From: an uncultured Gammaproteobacteria bacterium
GTDB taxonomy: Bacteria; Pseudomonadota; Gammaproteobacteria; Pseudomonadales; Pseudohongiellaceae
Assembly (NCBI GenBank): GCA_913060495.1
Contig: CAJXRP010000023.1
Coordinates: 1-59,386 of the forward strand
Reading direction: 5' to 3'
DNA length: 59,386 nt
The position numbers were made by a program, and so were the translations under genes. Below the pieces are notes generated by a model that searched no databases, was not told where the DNA came from, and worked only from the letters and a program-made list of their open reading frames with translations. Shown here one piece after another: positions 9,701 to 18,078 of this stretch (position 1 is the first letter of the stretch; each line of letters starts with the position of its first letter).

Positions 9701-12700
9701 CCATTAGCATTACCGATAACGAGCCTGTCGGTATTAATTTTGATAGCGCCAGCGGTACCGACTGGAGCTGTACGGTTAATGTCGTGCTCGATCCTGACCA
9801 GTTGACCTGTGATTTTAATAATTTTGTGTCAGATGACCCATTGGAAGTTGGTGAGAGCACTGTAATTACTATCATCGGCGATGTGACTGGAACCAGTCCT
9901 ACTTCGGTAACGAATACTGTGCAGGTTTCTTCCGGCTTGTATAACTTTGATCAGGTGTCCGGTAACAACACCGCACAGGCGATTGCTAACATTACCGCGC
10001 CTCCGGCGGTGGTCACCGACAAGTTTTTACTTTCGGTCTCTTCACTCGCCAACCTGACGGACTTAGGCTCAGGAGCTGGTGAGCTTGCCGATTTCACTGA
10101 TGATGATATTGTGCTCTACGATCCAGGCCTTGATGCGGCAACGCTATTTATCGACAGTGCCACAACACCAAGTTATTCCGTGACGGATCCCAACGCCATT
10201 CATCTGTTGCCGAACGGTCAGGTTGTCATGTCGGCAAATGCCGATTCGAACACCATCGGCACCAATAACCAGGCCTTCGATAAACACGACCTAGTGCTGT
10301 ATGACAAGTTGCAAAATACCGCGTCATTGTTTTTCGATGGGTCCGTTCTCGTTGATGTTGATGAGGGCGTGGGTGACACCATTACCGAGGTCAATATTGA
10401 TTCCGTGTATGTGCTGGATGATCCAGTGCTTGGTGACGGTAGTTTCATCTTTTCCACAACCGGCGCGGCCAGTGATGGCGGCGTAGTGAGTTGGAGTGAT
10501 TCAGATCTGGTGCTTTACAACACCACACTGATGACGTTCTCGATCTACTTGAATGCCGAAGACGACGAAGTATTCGGCAGTGTAGTAGATGCCCAGGTAG
10601 ATGCGCTGTATTTGCGCGTGGATCCTGATAATTCGACGGCCAGCTCATCGGCTGTGCTGGATAGCTTCGTGATGTCATCGGAGGTGCAGAACGCGTTGTT
10701 AGGCGAAGACAATGTCACGCTGGGTCAGGATGATGTTGCAGAAATAACTATCGACACGGGCACGCTGCCGGACGCCGATACCACGACTTCAACGCTGCTG
10801 TTCAATGGCAATATTCCCCTCGGTGTTTTCAATAGTGTGGAGCCCAATCTCAAGCTGAATGCTCTGCATCTTATCGAGCCCGCCTATATGGGTCATTTCG
10901 AACTTTCGGAAGTAGTCCAAGGTAATGCCTGCACCCCGGCTACCATAAGGATTCGCAAACACCATACGGTGGGGGTCAATAGTCACACAACGGATATCAG
11001 TTACACCGGCGCCATTCTTATATCGACAGACACAGTAGATGGGGTCTGGGCTATCGATACCGGCGCAGGGGTTTTGGATAATAGTTACGGTGGCGATTCC
11101 GACAATGGACAGGCGCTCTATACCTTCGTTCCGGGTGACAGCGGTGAAGTAACTCTCACCTTGAACGTAGTGCAGGATCCTGAAGTGATAGATTCTGTTG
11201 TCGTCAGCGTGACCAATGGCTTTGTGGTCGATGAAGACAACGATGACAATCCCTTCGAGTTTAATCTGGCAACAACAGATGTGATTTACAAAGACGAATT
11301 CGAGTTGGCGGCCTATGACAATAACGACGGCACCGCTGGCTGGTCAATTAATTGGGACGAAGTTGATGCCTTTGATGGTGCAAGTGCAGGATCAGGTGCG
11401 GGCTTAGCCACTGGCAATATTCAGATGACCGGCGGTAAGCTGTCACTTTCATCGAATTTAAATACAAATTCAGGGGCTATTGACCCGAGCATGACCCGCT
11501 CGGTTGGTTTGGGTCTGTTTACCAGATCAGAACCAGTGTCGATCAAATTTGCCTACGGTTATCAGTCTGTCGCCAACGGCGTTGATACAATCGAGCTGCA
11601 GATATCCAGTGATGACTTCGCTGACGATGGCGGGCTGCCTAACGGCAATTCCGCCGTAGTACAAAGCTATAGCACACTGGACACTAGCAGTGGCTCGGAC
11701 GTGCTCGAGGATATAACCCTCGATGGTCTGTCTGCAGCTATCGATGCTGTGCTGGCTGATATCGACGCCTTGAGCCCGAACCTCTATGTGCGCTGGGTAA
11801 TAACCGCAGGCTATGTGACGGGAACGTTTACAGTGGATGACTTTGAAGTGTCCTCCGGTACTACCTCCTGTAACACAGCAGGTTTTAATCACTACCACAT
11901 TGCTATTCCCGCAACAGGTCTTGCCTGCGTCGCCTCAACTGTACAAATTGAAGGACATGACTTTCAGCATAATCCTGTATCGCCGGGTATAGGTACGGTG
12001 TTGCAGCTCTCAACAAGTACCGGTGCTGGAACTTGGGCGAGTGTGATTTCAGGAACAGGTAACTTGGTGGATATTGGTGCTGGCAACAATACCGACGGCC
12101 AAGGAACCTATACTTTTACTACGGATGAGACAACTATAGAGCTAGCCTTTAATTACACTGACCCGGTCGGCGATACATCGGTGGTTAATATCAATGTAAC
12201 TGACGGCAGCATTACCGAGATTAAGAAGACACTGGTTCCCTTCGATGATAGCCATGATCCTGATGCTGATTTCGACGAAGTGGGTCTGCTGTTCTATGAT
12301 CAGGCGGCGGGTTCGAATTTTACTTCACTGCCGTTTCAGATTGCTGGCAAGCCATCTCTGACAGCACCCGCATCGGGCAATGTGACCCTGCAGATTGTGC
12401 GTAGCGTGGCACAGGGTGGGGAGAACGCCGCCTCGGTCTGCGAGTCACTGGTAGATGATGGCGATATTGTCACCATCAAGATTGCTGGACTCTGTGTGGA
12501 TCCGATGGGTTGTGATGTGTCCAGTAACACCATGACTGTCGTTGATGCCGCCGATGTAGCTCAGACTACAGTGCCTGTATTTAGTTCGCCGACCGCTAAT
12601 CCAGAAGCCAGTGGTCTGGCCCTTACAGTAGAGTTTTCCGATCTGGGGTCACCGATTTTCGGCGAGGAAAATATCGGCGCACCTATTAATTTCACCTATC

Positions 12701-14628
12701 GGAACGCCGGGAAAATTTCCCTGCATGCCGAATACGATATTCCATTTAATGACGACAGCACGGCCTTGGGGGTTGCTTCCGGCGATACTATCAACGGCGC
12801 GAGTTTGCCTTTTATAGTCAGGCCATTCGGCTTCGATATTGATTTTGGCAGCGACAGAGAAAATCTCGGCGGCCTGTCTCTGGCAACAGATGCGAACGGA
12901 CCTGCCTTCGCTCGGGCTGGTGTCGGATTCAATGCTACTGTCTCGGCAGTCCTCTGGGAGCAAGGCGATGATGTTCAGCTGACGGATGGTACTGCAGGAA
13001 ATGATGGCATACCGGATTTCGAAGCCGATTTATCTGACAATATAGTCGCGACAAATTTCGGCGATGAGATAGCTGATAACAATACTGTCGAGATCAGTGT
13101 AATTACAACTGATCCAACAAATGGCGGCGCAGCCAACCCTGGAGTGCCAACAGGAGAAACGGGCACTATGGTCACCGTAGACGGGTCCAGTGACATATTT
13201 CAAGCATTTAGCAGTGGTGTGAGCGGGCCTCAGCAGATAGCCATCGATGAGGTTGGCATCTTCGATCTCGCCGCCGAACTTGTAGATGACAATATAAACA
13301 GAAGAGCAATTAATTATTTCGATTCCGATTTCACCAATTATGTAGCAGTCGAAGGTGTGGCGGGTGGAGCGCGTAATGTAGGTCGCATCTACCCGAATAA
13401 CTTCGAGTTGGTAAGTTCGAGCTTCGGGCCTCGCTCAAACCAGGAAATGGTCTGTGCTATGGCCTCTCCGTTTACTTATATGGGTGAAGACTTTACCGTT
13501 AACGTCACGCTCGAAGCGAAGAATTTACAGGCAACTACATTGCAGAACTACTTTGGTGAATTTGCGAAGCTCAACAGTTTCGTTGAGCTTGATATGCGCG
13601 CGATTATCGATGTTGATGTTGTGGCAGATATTGATTTAGATGCTGATATGCGGCTTGAGCGAAGTACTTTTCCTGATGAATTCGGTTCGCTGACTGTTAG
13701 CACTATGGATGATTGGAGCGCTGGACAAATACTTCTGTCAGGAGATTTGCGAATAACTCGCCAAGCCAGTGGTGTTGAAGAAGCACCCTTGGAAAATGTA
13801 AGAATTGCCTTTAGTCCAAGAGACAATAACATCAATGATGGTGACGCAGACGACCTTATTGATACGAATGATGTCTTGCTAGATGTTTTCAACGTAGATC
13901 TGGATGATGGCTCGCCTGATGTAGACCCATTTGATGTAGACCCAGTGACAGGTCCATTTCAATTCGCCGAAATCGCCAAGCACGAATTCCGCTACGGCAG
14001 GCTGACTTTGGAGAATGCTTTCGGCTCGGAATCTGAAGATCTGAATATTGGCATACGCATAGAATACTACGATGGTGATGACTTCGTAATTAACACTGCC
14101 GATAGCTGTACAGCGATCGTACAGACGGCTGGCTCGGAGGAATTGGCATTCGTGCCTGGCACCTATGAGGACGCAGGCGCCGACTTTGTTCCGCCGCTCG
14201 CTCCATTTGCGGATGGCGTAACGGTGATCGAGGGCACCCCACTCGCTCCGATCACGGATGTTACTCTCACTGTATTTGAGGGGCAGAGTAACCCTGTTGC
14301 CGATTCGGATGATGATTTAACGAACGATTCTGAGCGGCCGTTCTTCACTACCGCTCCAGACCCAGCTTCAGCGGGCCGGGTTCTGATCGAGCTAGACTTG
14401 GACCCAGGCGATGATGATTCACCAAGTTCTCTACATTTCCTCGAATACGATTGGCGTGGTGGTTTAGGAGAGGGAGTTGGCGACTATGCCGGGGATTTGT
14501 TTGACGAAGAGCCGGACGGTACAAATTACAACGACAATCCCCGCGCTATCATCGAATTTGGTTCCTTTCGTGGACACGATCGCGTCATCAACTGGCAAGA
14601 GATCTACATCGGCCCGACTTCTCAGTAG
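3784..14628 (+). CDS. Giant exported multidomain adhesin-like protein with MshQ/DUF6701 C-terminus
   Basis: This 3614-residue, Asp/Asn/Thr-rich protein starts with a signal peptide that should be cleaved near EEAQAQ|VACNG. By position it contains: an N-terminal beta domain (about 40-285); six Ig-like repeats of about 127 residues (about 290-1060), each with a conserved Cys and a TDYTGTINLSTS-type strand; a linker; a domain resembling DUF3344 (about 1300-1650) with AYLYWFASG and GGFAIVVVYENPY; two DUF11-like domains (about 1740-2070, ITVTNNGPDD); a region with repeated 'DDIVLYD/DLVLYD' strands (about 2080-2360); further Ig-like domains; and finally a DUF6701 module (about 2810-3614). That last module is marked by LPFQIAGKPS, GKISLHAEY, FIVRPFGF, RYGRLTLENAFGSE, LEYDWRGG and IEFGSFRGHDRVINWQE. 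These match the end of MSHA pilus protein MshQ, although no msh genes adjoin it. No LPXTG or PEP-CTERM anchor is seen. The likely role is a cell-surface or pilus-associated adhesin. The start lacks a strong ribosome site; ATG 3844 is an alternative. Confidence 0.85.
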   Translation: MVFQSINSNLKQRRLQKLVAMLIFVVFASLVPTEEAQAQVACNGSFTSLVGFELVNCQQYIPGNSSIINITVPVGVQANDLLITVLQIDDANNNDTFFETTAYWTQQGNYLGLGNLGLGNFDSAIYSRFVVAPGEAGTVTTFDWTGNNERSNAIVLHFRGSLDFDPQAISEATGNSSAAGNPAPTPNLNPSAGFPAVNNSLILRTLSADHNDITIGDAGMAGNETITMNRTGGGGGGVTGGAAGAYQALAGDTGTPSFDLTATEGYHTRTLSIQPYVEFRFVTEEGDNLDGSASVCAVELITLQATARDGTVLPWYTGTVNISATNSVNAVWTNSEGLTGFFSPVAPVTGGSFSYTFDGSEGGAATFQYYNPIGGDTVVEFTASDSTGTYSESATYGDPSLTIRDCEFVVSNADDAVETCSMEAVTITLQDTAGDPANFYSNTLSIDNGSGDSFGNYVLAAAHTGAGTFLDAITDDGKATYQFALTPSAGSNVLVLDYIHGSADLNDVDFVITEDSVYNFPVSSITSLSVTSCEIIVDLIDGDLTRDVCTMTRVRFTVEAGGSPVTNFSGVLSLATVAGQGLWFENVAAQPYAGSLTGGDAGDGTASYDFNGSEGGIVIFDFRNQVTASNFGFTATGVTDDGIALPQGGTVPEITDIAQCTLTITTTNATVNNLSDVCRANEEVVYTLTDRDGGQATGYEGKAFLQTSTSAGNYALTGGAGNLIGPGGNNGFATYEFDADDNGVFTVDYSVLAAPAGLGDVTLTATISNVALVNTDGTLRYRDCVFNISFPSDTAPFETDVCSIKQVRIDLVDFDGDPVTDYTGTINLSTSTGFGSWAADVSANGSLLDPFGEDGSASYTFVDLVAGTDPGDDDGVVILNFTHTADDVAALNINVSDSITSDPGAPGTTDDPNLSIDLCTFQVSFDGGGLLSTHDDATMTACEVQQVTIEVFDSTGSLATDYTGQINITTTTNNGNWGKTLLAGNGNGALSNIVVDGGSVSYTFNDDGIGDDDDGVVILDFTNLNAETVNFDVVDEVIALGLDGVMVEEGAADPSLEIGSCIPTVAASVCATGGSGFGADLTIGDENSDPLQRSRMVLIATSHEGNATVTGVSFAGTAFTTPSDAQLLRAIQIDEGNFDSNTTLWAMKDVAMPDAGGDYPFTVTHGDNDVAACAFYVTDVEQVFPAEVANPNEADGQLNATGSAGADNPTSTTVTTTQNNALIMSIVSSGLSGTFSAVSPSPPITRLTQGPNPENGVFATSSGNASSAAAITINETASANPNRHSHIVAAFNPFISGPPVASGYEPVLLFQTYSGNVSYRAIGASFITSPNGGSVCTATNTATATLTLPDVANGAPTAGNGDPFSETDEFDSDVRAAYLYWFASGSHDLPNLDGIGGFANNLNPDDFDNVTLELPDGVGGSNIVPIIADDVFQIENVGGNNNADFYAGYADITALMPGTDNELVVGVMGHLDEIPNGDYTVTGVEIAGDAPDNDQPWYGRGSCAGGFAIVVVYENPYEQLRVINLFQGFQPFQNSSFTLVPRNFRIADRNVERNEPNGQITHITVEGDVGNAGADEELTLQETPGDFDPLDFNSLTTDFNPPEEEFNGTITRPVYALTDIVSAVDADPNDPTEYAYIFDNSSASDGSGNPANGYELDFPNPAVFPYSPVIPPVVPPSNGTTFALSYGVDIDTHFIDGDEVNDFLYEFADPLDLAEEITTRYSADQDLVMLVAEIISVTNDDIADIEVTITEGSADYKVNTNDRFYNIEVKNNGSGAAVFGTATGFIELVGELPTGMTFTGGTPITGAAPWDCTDFSASAFTCTYDIDDLNGLGDASLPTVSATVTIDGPPSNFSSLNNDAKVIVRVQHTDGSCAGGSTGILPTPSSSCEPPEFDNVNDLQGGALDINNIDDKTGSNNNVDSITTNVQGIETDLSVVKAVDTVLEEGSADSILYTITVTNNGPDDIVGGLAQPTISITDNEPVGINFDSASGTDWSCTVNVVLDPDQLTCDFNNFVSDDPLEVGESTVITIIGDVTGTSPTSVTNTVQVSSGLYNFDQVSGNNTAQAIANITAPPAVVTDKFLLSVSSLANLTDLGSGAGELADFTDDDIVLYDPGLDAATLFIDSATTPSYSVTDPNAIHLLPNGQVVMSANADSNTIGTNNQAFDKHDLVLYDKLQNTASLFFDGSVLVDVDEGVGDTITEVNIDSVYVLDDPVLGDGSFIFSTTGAASDGGVVSWSDSDLVLYNTTLMTFSIYLNAEDDEVFGSVVDAQVDALYLRVDPDNSTASSSAVLDSFVMSSEVQNALLGEDNVTLGQDDVAEITIDTGTLPDADTTTSTLLFNGNIPLGVFNSVEPNLKLNALHLIEPAYMGHFELSEVVQGNACTPATIRIRKHHTVGVNSHTTDISYTGAILISTDTVDGVWAIDTGAGVLDNSYGGDSDNGQALYTFVPGDSGEVTLTLNVVQDPEVIDSVVVSVTNGFVVDEDNDDNPFEFNLATTDVIYKDEFELAAYDNNDGTAGWSINWDEVDAFDGASAGSGAGLATGNIQMTGGKLSLSSNLNTNSGAIDPSMTRSVGLGLFTRSEPVSIKFAYGYQSVANGVDTIELQISSDDFADDGGLPNGNSAVVQSYSTLDTSSGSDVLEDITLDGLSAAIDAVLADIDALSPNLYVRWVITAGYVTGTFTVDDFEVSSGTTSCNTAGFNHYHIAIPATGLACVASTVQIEGHDFQHNPVSPGIGTVLQLSTSTGAGTWASVISGTGNLVDIGAGNNTDGQGTYTFTTDETTIELAFNYTDPVGDTSVVNINVTDGSITEIKKTLVPFDDSHDPDADFDEVGLLFYDQAAGSNFTSLPFQIAGKPSLTAPASGNVTLQIVRSVAQGGENAASVCESLVDDGDIVTIKIAGLCVDPMGCDVSSNTMTVVDAADVAQTTVPVFSSPTANPEASGLALTVEFSDLGSPIFGEENIGAPINFTYRNAGKISLHAEYDIPFNDDSTALGVASGDTINGASLPFIVRPFGFDIDFGSDRENLGGLSLATDANGPAFARAGVGFNATVSAVLWEQGDDVQLTDGTAGNDGIPDFEADLSDNIVATNFGDEIADNNTVEISVITTDPTNGGAANPGVPTGETGTMVTVDGSSDIFQAFSSGVSGPQQIAIDEVGIFDLAAELVDDNINRRAINYFDSDFTNYVAVEGVAGGARNVGRIYPNNFELVSSSFGPRSNQEMVCAMASPFTYMGEDFTVNVTLEAKNLQATTLQNYFGEFAKLNSFVELDMRAIIDVDVVADIDLDADMRLERSTFPDEFGSLTVSTMDDWSAGQILLSGDLRITRQASGVEEAPLENVRIAFSPRDNNINDGDADDLIDTNDVLLDVFNVDLDDGSPDVDPFDVDPVTGPFQFAEIAKHEFRYGRLTLENAFGSESEDLNIGIRIEYYDGDDFVINTADSCTAIVQTAGSEELAFVPGTYEDAGADFVPPLAPFADGVTVIEGTPLAPITDVTLTVFEGQSNPVADSDDDLTNDSERPFFTTAPDPASAGRVLIELDLDPGDDDSPSSLHFLEYDWRGGLGEGVGDYAGDLFDEEPDGTNYNDNPRAIIEFGSFRGHDRVINWQEIYIGPTSQ
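4114..4143 (+). repeat. Perfect 15-bp tandem duplication
   Basis: The unit ctgggtttaggcaat occurs twice head to tail (4114-4128 and 4129-4143), adding five residues (LGLGN) in frame inside the giant protein. Confidence 0.9.
4660..6960 (+). repeat. Six tandem Ig-like domain repeats (period about 380 bp) in the giant gene
   Basis: Domain starts fall near 4660, 4998, 5380, 5760, 6132 and 6536. Each unit opens with a short Cys strand (DCEF, SCEI, QCTL, DCVF, LCTF), then a second Cys, then a strand like 'DYTGTINLSTS', and ends with 'SYTF...DGVVILDF'. The units have diverged at DNA level, so this is an old protein-level repeat and not a recent array. Confidence 0.75.
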
Positions 14629-14786
14629 ACTCTGTGGCTAAGCCGTTCTTCAATTAGCAGGAGTCATACTCAACAGACCCTGCAGTGATTCCTTCTGTGT
14701 TTTCCGTTATATTCGATTGGAGATTCTTCAGGCTATACGGCTATCCGTAATTGCTATTAACATTGCAAATTTCCAGGAACTCAACT

Positions 14787-15851
14787 ATGCGCTTTAAAAC
14801 TAATCCTCGTAGCGAAGTCTTAGAGTTAAAGTCTGTCTTAACTTTTTCGATTCTAGCGTTACTATTCCCGGTTTATACGTCAGCGCAAGCGGTGTCCGAG
14901 AATCCCTTTCAGGTGATCTTTCACTGGGGCGAATTGCCTAATGAGCGAGAAATGGGCGTCGTCACCGGAGTGCATCCCGATCCCGATGGTGAACATTTGT
15001 GGATTGTTGAGCGCTGCAGCGCGAACCAGTGCGCAGGTTCCGATCTGCCTCCTATTCATAAACTCGACAGAGAAGGTCGGGCGGTAAAGAGTATAGGGGC
15101 TGGATTGTTCGCGTGGCCCCATGGCTTCGATCTCGATAGTGATGGAAACCTCTGGGTGACCGAAGGCGCACCACAGGGCGATGCTAGAGGTGCCGAAGGT
15201 TCCGCGCTAGGCATGGGGCATCAGGTAATAAAACTAAATCAGGATGGTGAGGTGTTGATGCGTTTGGGTGTCGCAGGTGTTGCCGGCGATGACGCATTGC
15301 ACTTTAACGGGCCTTCGGCTGTGCAGATTGCGCCCAATGGTGATGTATGGATCGCCGACGGCCATCGCGGTGGCAACAATCGCGTGCTTAAGTTTTCTGC
15401 GGGCGGAGAGTTGCTGTTGCAACTCGGTGGAGGCATTGACTCTCTCAGTCGCGAAGTTAGCAGGTTTAACGATCCTCATGACTTGAAGTTGGATTCGCAA
15501 GGTAGGCTTTTCGTTGCCGATCGCGGCAACAATCGCATACAGATATTCGACCAAGAGGGTGAGCTACTGTCGATATGGACTCAGTTCGGTAGACCTAGCG
15601 GCATCTGGATCGATAGTAACGATAAGATATATGTCGCGGATGGCATGTCGGGTGAGCAATGGAATCCGGGCTGGCAACGGGGCATTCGTATTGGCGACGC
15701 AAAGACGAGTTGGATTACTGACTTTATTCCCGACTACGAAATACAGAATGGTAGCGGTATAGAGTTTTTGGCAACAGATGCCGACGGGAATATTTACGCA
15801 GGACAGGTGGGTCGTCAGCGCTTCGAGAAATACGTGCGGGTACGTCCGTAA
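14787..15851 (+). CDS. Secreted NHL-propeller protein related to peptidyl-alpha-hydroxyglycine amidating lyase (PAL)
   Basis: I start it at ATG 14787, which has AGGAA upstream, rather than at an earlier in-frame TTG (14751). This gives 354 residues with an N-terminal signal (cleavage near TSAQA|VSEN). The body is a six-bladed NHL propeller whose blades track animal PAL closely. WPHGFDLDSDGNLWVTE (His112) and DPHDLKLDSQGRLFVADR (His231, Arg246) match two zinc-histidine blades and an active-site Arg of PAL, and Arg76 (VERC) matches another. The third zinc His position appears to be Glu326 (IEFLATDADG), and the PAL active-site Tyr is His193 (ADGH). PAL splits alpha-hydroxyglycine peptides into an amide and glyoxylate. 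Activity here is inferred, not shown. A lipoprotein paralogue lies at 23177. Confidence 0.8.
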   Translation: MRFKTNPRSEVLELKSVLTFSILALLFPVYTSAQAVSENPFQVIFHWGELPNEREMGVVTGVHPDPDGEHLWIVERCSANQCAGSDLPPIHKLDREGRAVKSIGAGLFAWPHGFDLDSDGNLWVTEGAPQGDARGAEGSALGMGHQVIKLNQDGEVLMRLGVAGVAGDDALHFNGPSAVQIAPNGDVWIADGHRGGNNRVLKFSAGGELLLQLGGGIDSLSREVSRFNDPHDLKLDSQGRLFVADRGNNRIQIFDQEGELLSIWTQFGRPSGIWIDSNDKIYVADGMSGEQWNPGWQRGIRIGDAKTSWITDFIPDYEIQNGSGIEFLATDADGNIYAGQVGRQRFEKYVRVRP

Positions 15852-15947
15852 GTAGCTATTATGCGATAGATGAATTTTAAATTATAAGTATGTGCGGTAA
15901 TTTTTACTGCAATATATCAATTAACGTTAAAAGTGTTTGGATTAATC

Positions 15948-16865
15948 ATGAGTGAATATTTTCGAAAACTCTTAGTCATTGTCTGTCTTCTAAATACAGG
16001 CTCTGTTTTTTCTGCTGAGTTTGCAGACACAGTGGAGCATAAATTTGCCGACAACGAGGGCGTGTCAATTCACTATGCCAAAGCCGGTTCTGGCCCATTG
16101 GCAGTTTTCATACATGGCTTCCCAGATTTCTGGTATTCCTGGCGCCATCAGATGGAAGGGCTGTCCAGCGATTTCACCGTTGCTGCTATGGACACCCGCG
16201 GCTACAACATGAGCGATCAGCCAGTAGGTGTTGAGAACTACGACATGGAGCTCTTGATAAGCGATGTGGCGGCGATTATAGAGAATGAAGGGCGTGAAAG
16301 CGCCGTGATCATTGGTCACGACTGGGGTGGCGGAATCGCCTGGAGTTTTGCAGCAGCGCGGCCGGATCTCACATCGCAGTTGATTGTTATCAATCTTCCC
16401 CACGTTAAGAATTTGGCGCGAGAATTGGGCAAGATGGAGGAGCAGCACCGCAACTCGCAGTACGCGCGTAATTTTCAGAGTCTGACTTCCCATGAAAATA
16501 TCAGTGCAGAGAGGCTCGCGAGTTCTCTTTCCCGTGGCGATGAAGCTTTACATGCAATCTATCTAGATGCCTTCGAGAATTCTAGTACCGATGCGATGAT
16601 GAACTACTATCGAGCAAACTTTCCCAGAGAGCCGTATACATCCGGCGCATTTTTGGAGGTGGACAGGATTCAGATGCCGGTACTGCAGTTTCATGGTCTC
16701 GCGGACACGGCTCTACTCGCGAATTCTCTTAACAATACTTGGGAAGAGTTGGATCAAGACTGGACGCTGGTTACTATACCCGGTGCTGGCCACTGGCCTC
16801 ACCATGACAAGCCTGAAAAGGTAACGAACATGATGAAGGCCTGGCTGCAGTTACAGACTGATTAG
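15948..16865 (+). CDS. Exported alpha/beta hydrolase, epoxide-hydrolase-like
   Basis: Starting at ATG 15948 (a GTG at 15933 is also in frame) the product is 305 residues with a signal peptide ending near VFSA|EF. It has the epoxide hydrolase/haloalkane dehalogenase layout. There is an oxyanion HGFP motif (His56) followed by DFWYSWRHQ, the nucleophile Asp125 in GHDWGG, an acid candidate Asp253 (GLADT) and the catalytic His282 in GAGHWPHHDKPE. An Asp nucleophile instead of Ser points to hydrolysis of epoxides or C-halogen bonds through an alkyl-enzyme ester. Export to the periplasm is less usual for this family. It is 96 bases downstream of the PAL-like gene, possibly co-transcribed, and converges with nhaA. 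Confidence 0.85.
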   Translation: MSEYFRKLLVIVCLLNTGSVFSAEFADTVEHKFADNEGVSIHYAKAGSGPLAVFIHGFPDFWYSWRHQMEGLSSDFTVAAMDTRGYNMSDQPVGVENYDMELLISDVAAIIENEGRESAVIIGHDWGGGIAWSFAAARPDLTSQLIVINLPHVKNLARELGKMEEQHRNSQYARNFQSLTSHENISAERLASSLSRGDEALHAIYLDAFENSSTDAMMNYYRANFPREPYTSGAFLEVDRIQMPVLQFHGLADTALLANSLNNTWEELDQDWTLVTIPGAGHWPHHDKPEKVTNMMKAWLQLQTD

Positions 16866-16875
16866 TATAAAATCG

Positions 16876-18078
16876 CTATTTAGAATCAATTGGTTTGCTG
16901 TAGCAAGCGCGCAACACAAGGTAGCCGACAATTCCCGATACCACTGAGCCGATGATTATTCCAAGGCGCTCGTCGAATAGGCTGTTGACGCCTGTTGCCT
17001 CGAATGCAAGTGAGCCTATAAATAGGCTCATAGTGAATCCGATTCCACACAAGGCTGCCGTTCCATATAACGATCCGTAGGTCATGCCCTCAGGCAGCTT
17101 GGTGATTCCTAGTCGTATCGCAATCCAACAAAGCGAAAAGATGCCGATCTGTTTGCCGAGAAACAAGCCCAGAGCTATTCCCATTGGAACAGGATGAAGC
17201 AATTGTTCGGCGCCCACATTCGTTAGGCTAATGCCAGCATTGGCGAAGGCAAACAGTGGTAAAACAAAAAATGCGACCGTTCCGTGTAAGTCATGTTCCA
17301 AGCTCTTAAGCATCGAATAATCAGACCCTTTCGCGCATCTCAGAGGTATAAATAATGCGACTATCACTCCGGTGAGGGTGGCGTGAATGCCGGACTTCAA
17401 CATCGCAATCCACATGAGAGTGCCTATAAAAATAAAAGGAAACTTCGAGCTGGTGCCGCGGAAATTGAGGAACAATAACAAGGGCAGGCAAAGTACAACG
17501 AAGTAGAGGGCTAGAGTTGATATGTTCTCGGTATAGAAAATTGCAATTATTATGATGGCCGCTACATCATCGAATATGGCTAGGGATGTTAGGAAGACTT
17601 TGACGCTTAGTGGGATTCTCGAGCCCAGCAACGACAGGATTCCAAGAGCAAAAGCTATATCGGTCGCTGTGGGAATGGCCCAGCCCTGCATCGCTGCATC
17701 GTTTCCCCAGTTAAGCCAAGTATAGATCAGGCCTGGAACTAGAATGCCGCCGATGGCTCCTATTGCCGGCATTAGTAAATTCTCAGGTTTCGAAAGTTCT
17801 CCTTCTACTAGCTCTCTCTTCAGCTCTAAGCCAATGAGGAAGAAAAAAATCGCCATAAGCCCGTCGTTAATCCAGAGTAACAGCGGCTTGGCTATCTCTA
17901 GTGCGCCTACCTGAACCGCAACGGGAGTGGAGAGAAGCAAGTCGTAATATACCGACAGGGGCGTGTTCGCAAGAATCAACGCGGTGAGTGCCGCGACTAT
18001 TAAGATGATGCCGCCAGCTGCCTCTAGTTTTAGAAATTCATCTAACACGGAGGATTCTTCTGTTTGCTGTATAGCCAT
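16876..18078 (-). CDS. nhaA: Na+/H+ antiporter NhaA
   Basis: This 400-residue protein matches NhaA along its full length and has about 12 membrane segments. Signature regions include FLKLEAAGGIILIVAALTAL, WINDGLMAIFFFLIGLELKREL, PTATDIAFALGIL (the TD pair of the crossing helices) and LAIFDDVAAIIIIAIFY (the paired Asp residues that bind Na+ or H+). It exchanges external protons for cytoplasmic Na+ and supports salt and alkaline-pH tolerance at the inner membrane. It is a single-gene unit convergent with the hydrolase at 15948. Its presence fits the glucosylglycerate operon nearby as part of a salt-adaptation set, although they are separate transcripts. Confidence 0.97.
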   Translation of the reverse strand: MAIQQTEESSVLDEFLKLEAAGGIILIVAALTALILANTPLSVYYDLLLSTPVAVQVGALEIAKPLLLWINDGLMAIFFFLIGLELKRELVEGELSKPENLLMPAIGAIGGILVPGLIYTWLNWGNDAAMQGWAIPTATDIAFALGILSLLGSRIPLSVKVFLTSLAIFDDVAAIIIIAIFYTENISTLALYFVVLCLPLLLFLNFRGTSSKFPFIFIGTLMWIAMLKSGIHATLTGVIVALFIPLRCAKGSDYSMLKSLEHDLHGTVAFFVLPLFAFANAGISLTNVGAEQLLHPVPMGIALGLFLGKQIGIFSLCWIAIRLGITKLPEGMTYGSLYGTAALCGIGFTMSLFIGSLAFEATGVNSLFDERLGIIIGSVVSGIVGYLVLRACYSKPIDSK

